64,000 nt of DNA from contig NZ_PGEZ01000002.1 in NCBI RefSeq assembly GCF_002797495.1, positions 186,001 through 250,000 on the forward strand, written 5' to 3'. The notes beneath the pieces were generated by a model. It did not search any database and had not been told where the DNA came from. It saw only the letters and a program-made list of their open reading frames with translations. The DNA comes from Mumia flava (GTDB lineage: Bacteria; Actinomycetota; Actinomycetes; Propionibacteriales; Nocardioidaceae). Of this stretch, positions 63,244-64,000 are shown one piece after another. Position 1 is the first letter of the stretch. Each line of letters opens with the position of its first letter. A program made the position numbers and the translations under genes.

Positions 63244-64000
<757 letters not shown>

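Overview
The window is high-GC DNA with tightly packed genes, many GTG starts, 1-4 bp stop/start overlaps and actinobacterial marker genes (RbpA, WXG100 proteins, dodecin, DUF3099, SufR, an actinobacterial VLRF1-type peptidyl-tRNA hydrolase, OpcA). It most resembles a Nocardioides/Aeromicrobium/Mumia-type actinomycete; that placement is inference from gene content. No tRNA, rRNA, CRISPR array or transposase was seen. No stretch longer than 300 bases lacks a gene.

1-14.5 kb is housekeeping: peptide deformylase, a SpoU-type RNA methyltransferase, a precorrin-2 dehydrogenase-like protein, PEBP, a slipin/NfeD pair, a lone ABC ATPase, SerB, SixA, dodecin, MoaA, SURF1, an atypical SDR, an ABC-F ATPase and a cyclophilin lipoprotein.

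14.5-33.7 kb is an envelope and secretion region. A type VII-like module has a 1491-residue EssC/EccC ATPase and two esx (WXG100) genes encoding identical proteins. The two esx copies form 378-bp direct repeats that enclose a lower-GC insert with a gene for an exported protein of unknown function. Next come a LysM/BTAD membrane protein and a Tad/Flp-type pilus operon (two TadE-like proteins and one TadE/TadG-like protein, Flp pilin, TadC, TadB, CpaF, CpaE-like, CpaB-like) on the minus strand. A second WXG-type operon runs divergently from it (WXG100-like protein, WXG plus hydrophobic protein, unknown protein, membrane protein).

33.7-41.1 kb holds VLRF1 and the complete sufR-sufB-sufD-Rieske-sufC-sufS-sufU-sufT operon, with a candidate SufR operator over the sufR start. 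41.1-49.7 kb holds an NTF2-like gene, a stand-alone LigD-type polymerase followed by a DinB2-type polymerase with a leucine at the steric gate, a YtrA-type GntR/ABC operon behind a perfect 13-bp inverted repeat, a LigC-type ATP-dependent DNA ligase, a second ABC exporter and heme A synthase (ctaA).

49.7-64 kb holds a repeat-rich gap, a possibly frameshifted AbiEi/DUF559-like gene, ctaB, the pentose phosphate operon tkt-tal-pgi-zwf-opcA-pgl, then rbpA, secG, tpiA, pgk and a partial gap gene on the minus strand. The order suf / ABC / ctaA / ctaB / tkt / tal / zwf / opcA / pgl / secG / tpi / pgk / gap resembles the mycobacterial chromosome, so this half is an old conserved block. The 14.5-33.7 kb region is the accessory part.

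A strong recurring signal is a TANNNT hexamer 6-8 bases before the start codon at eleven genes, which suggests that many transcripts here are leaderless.
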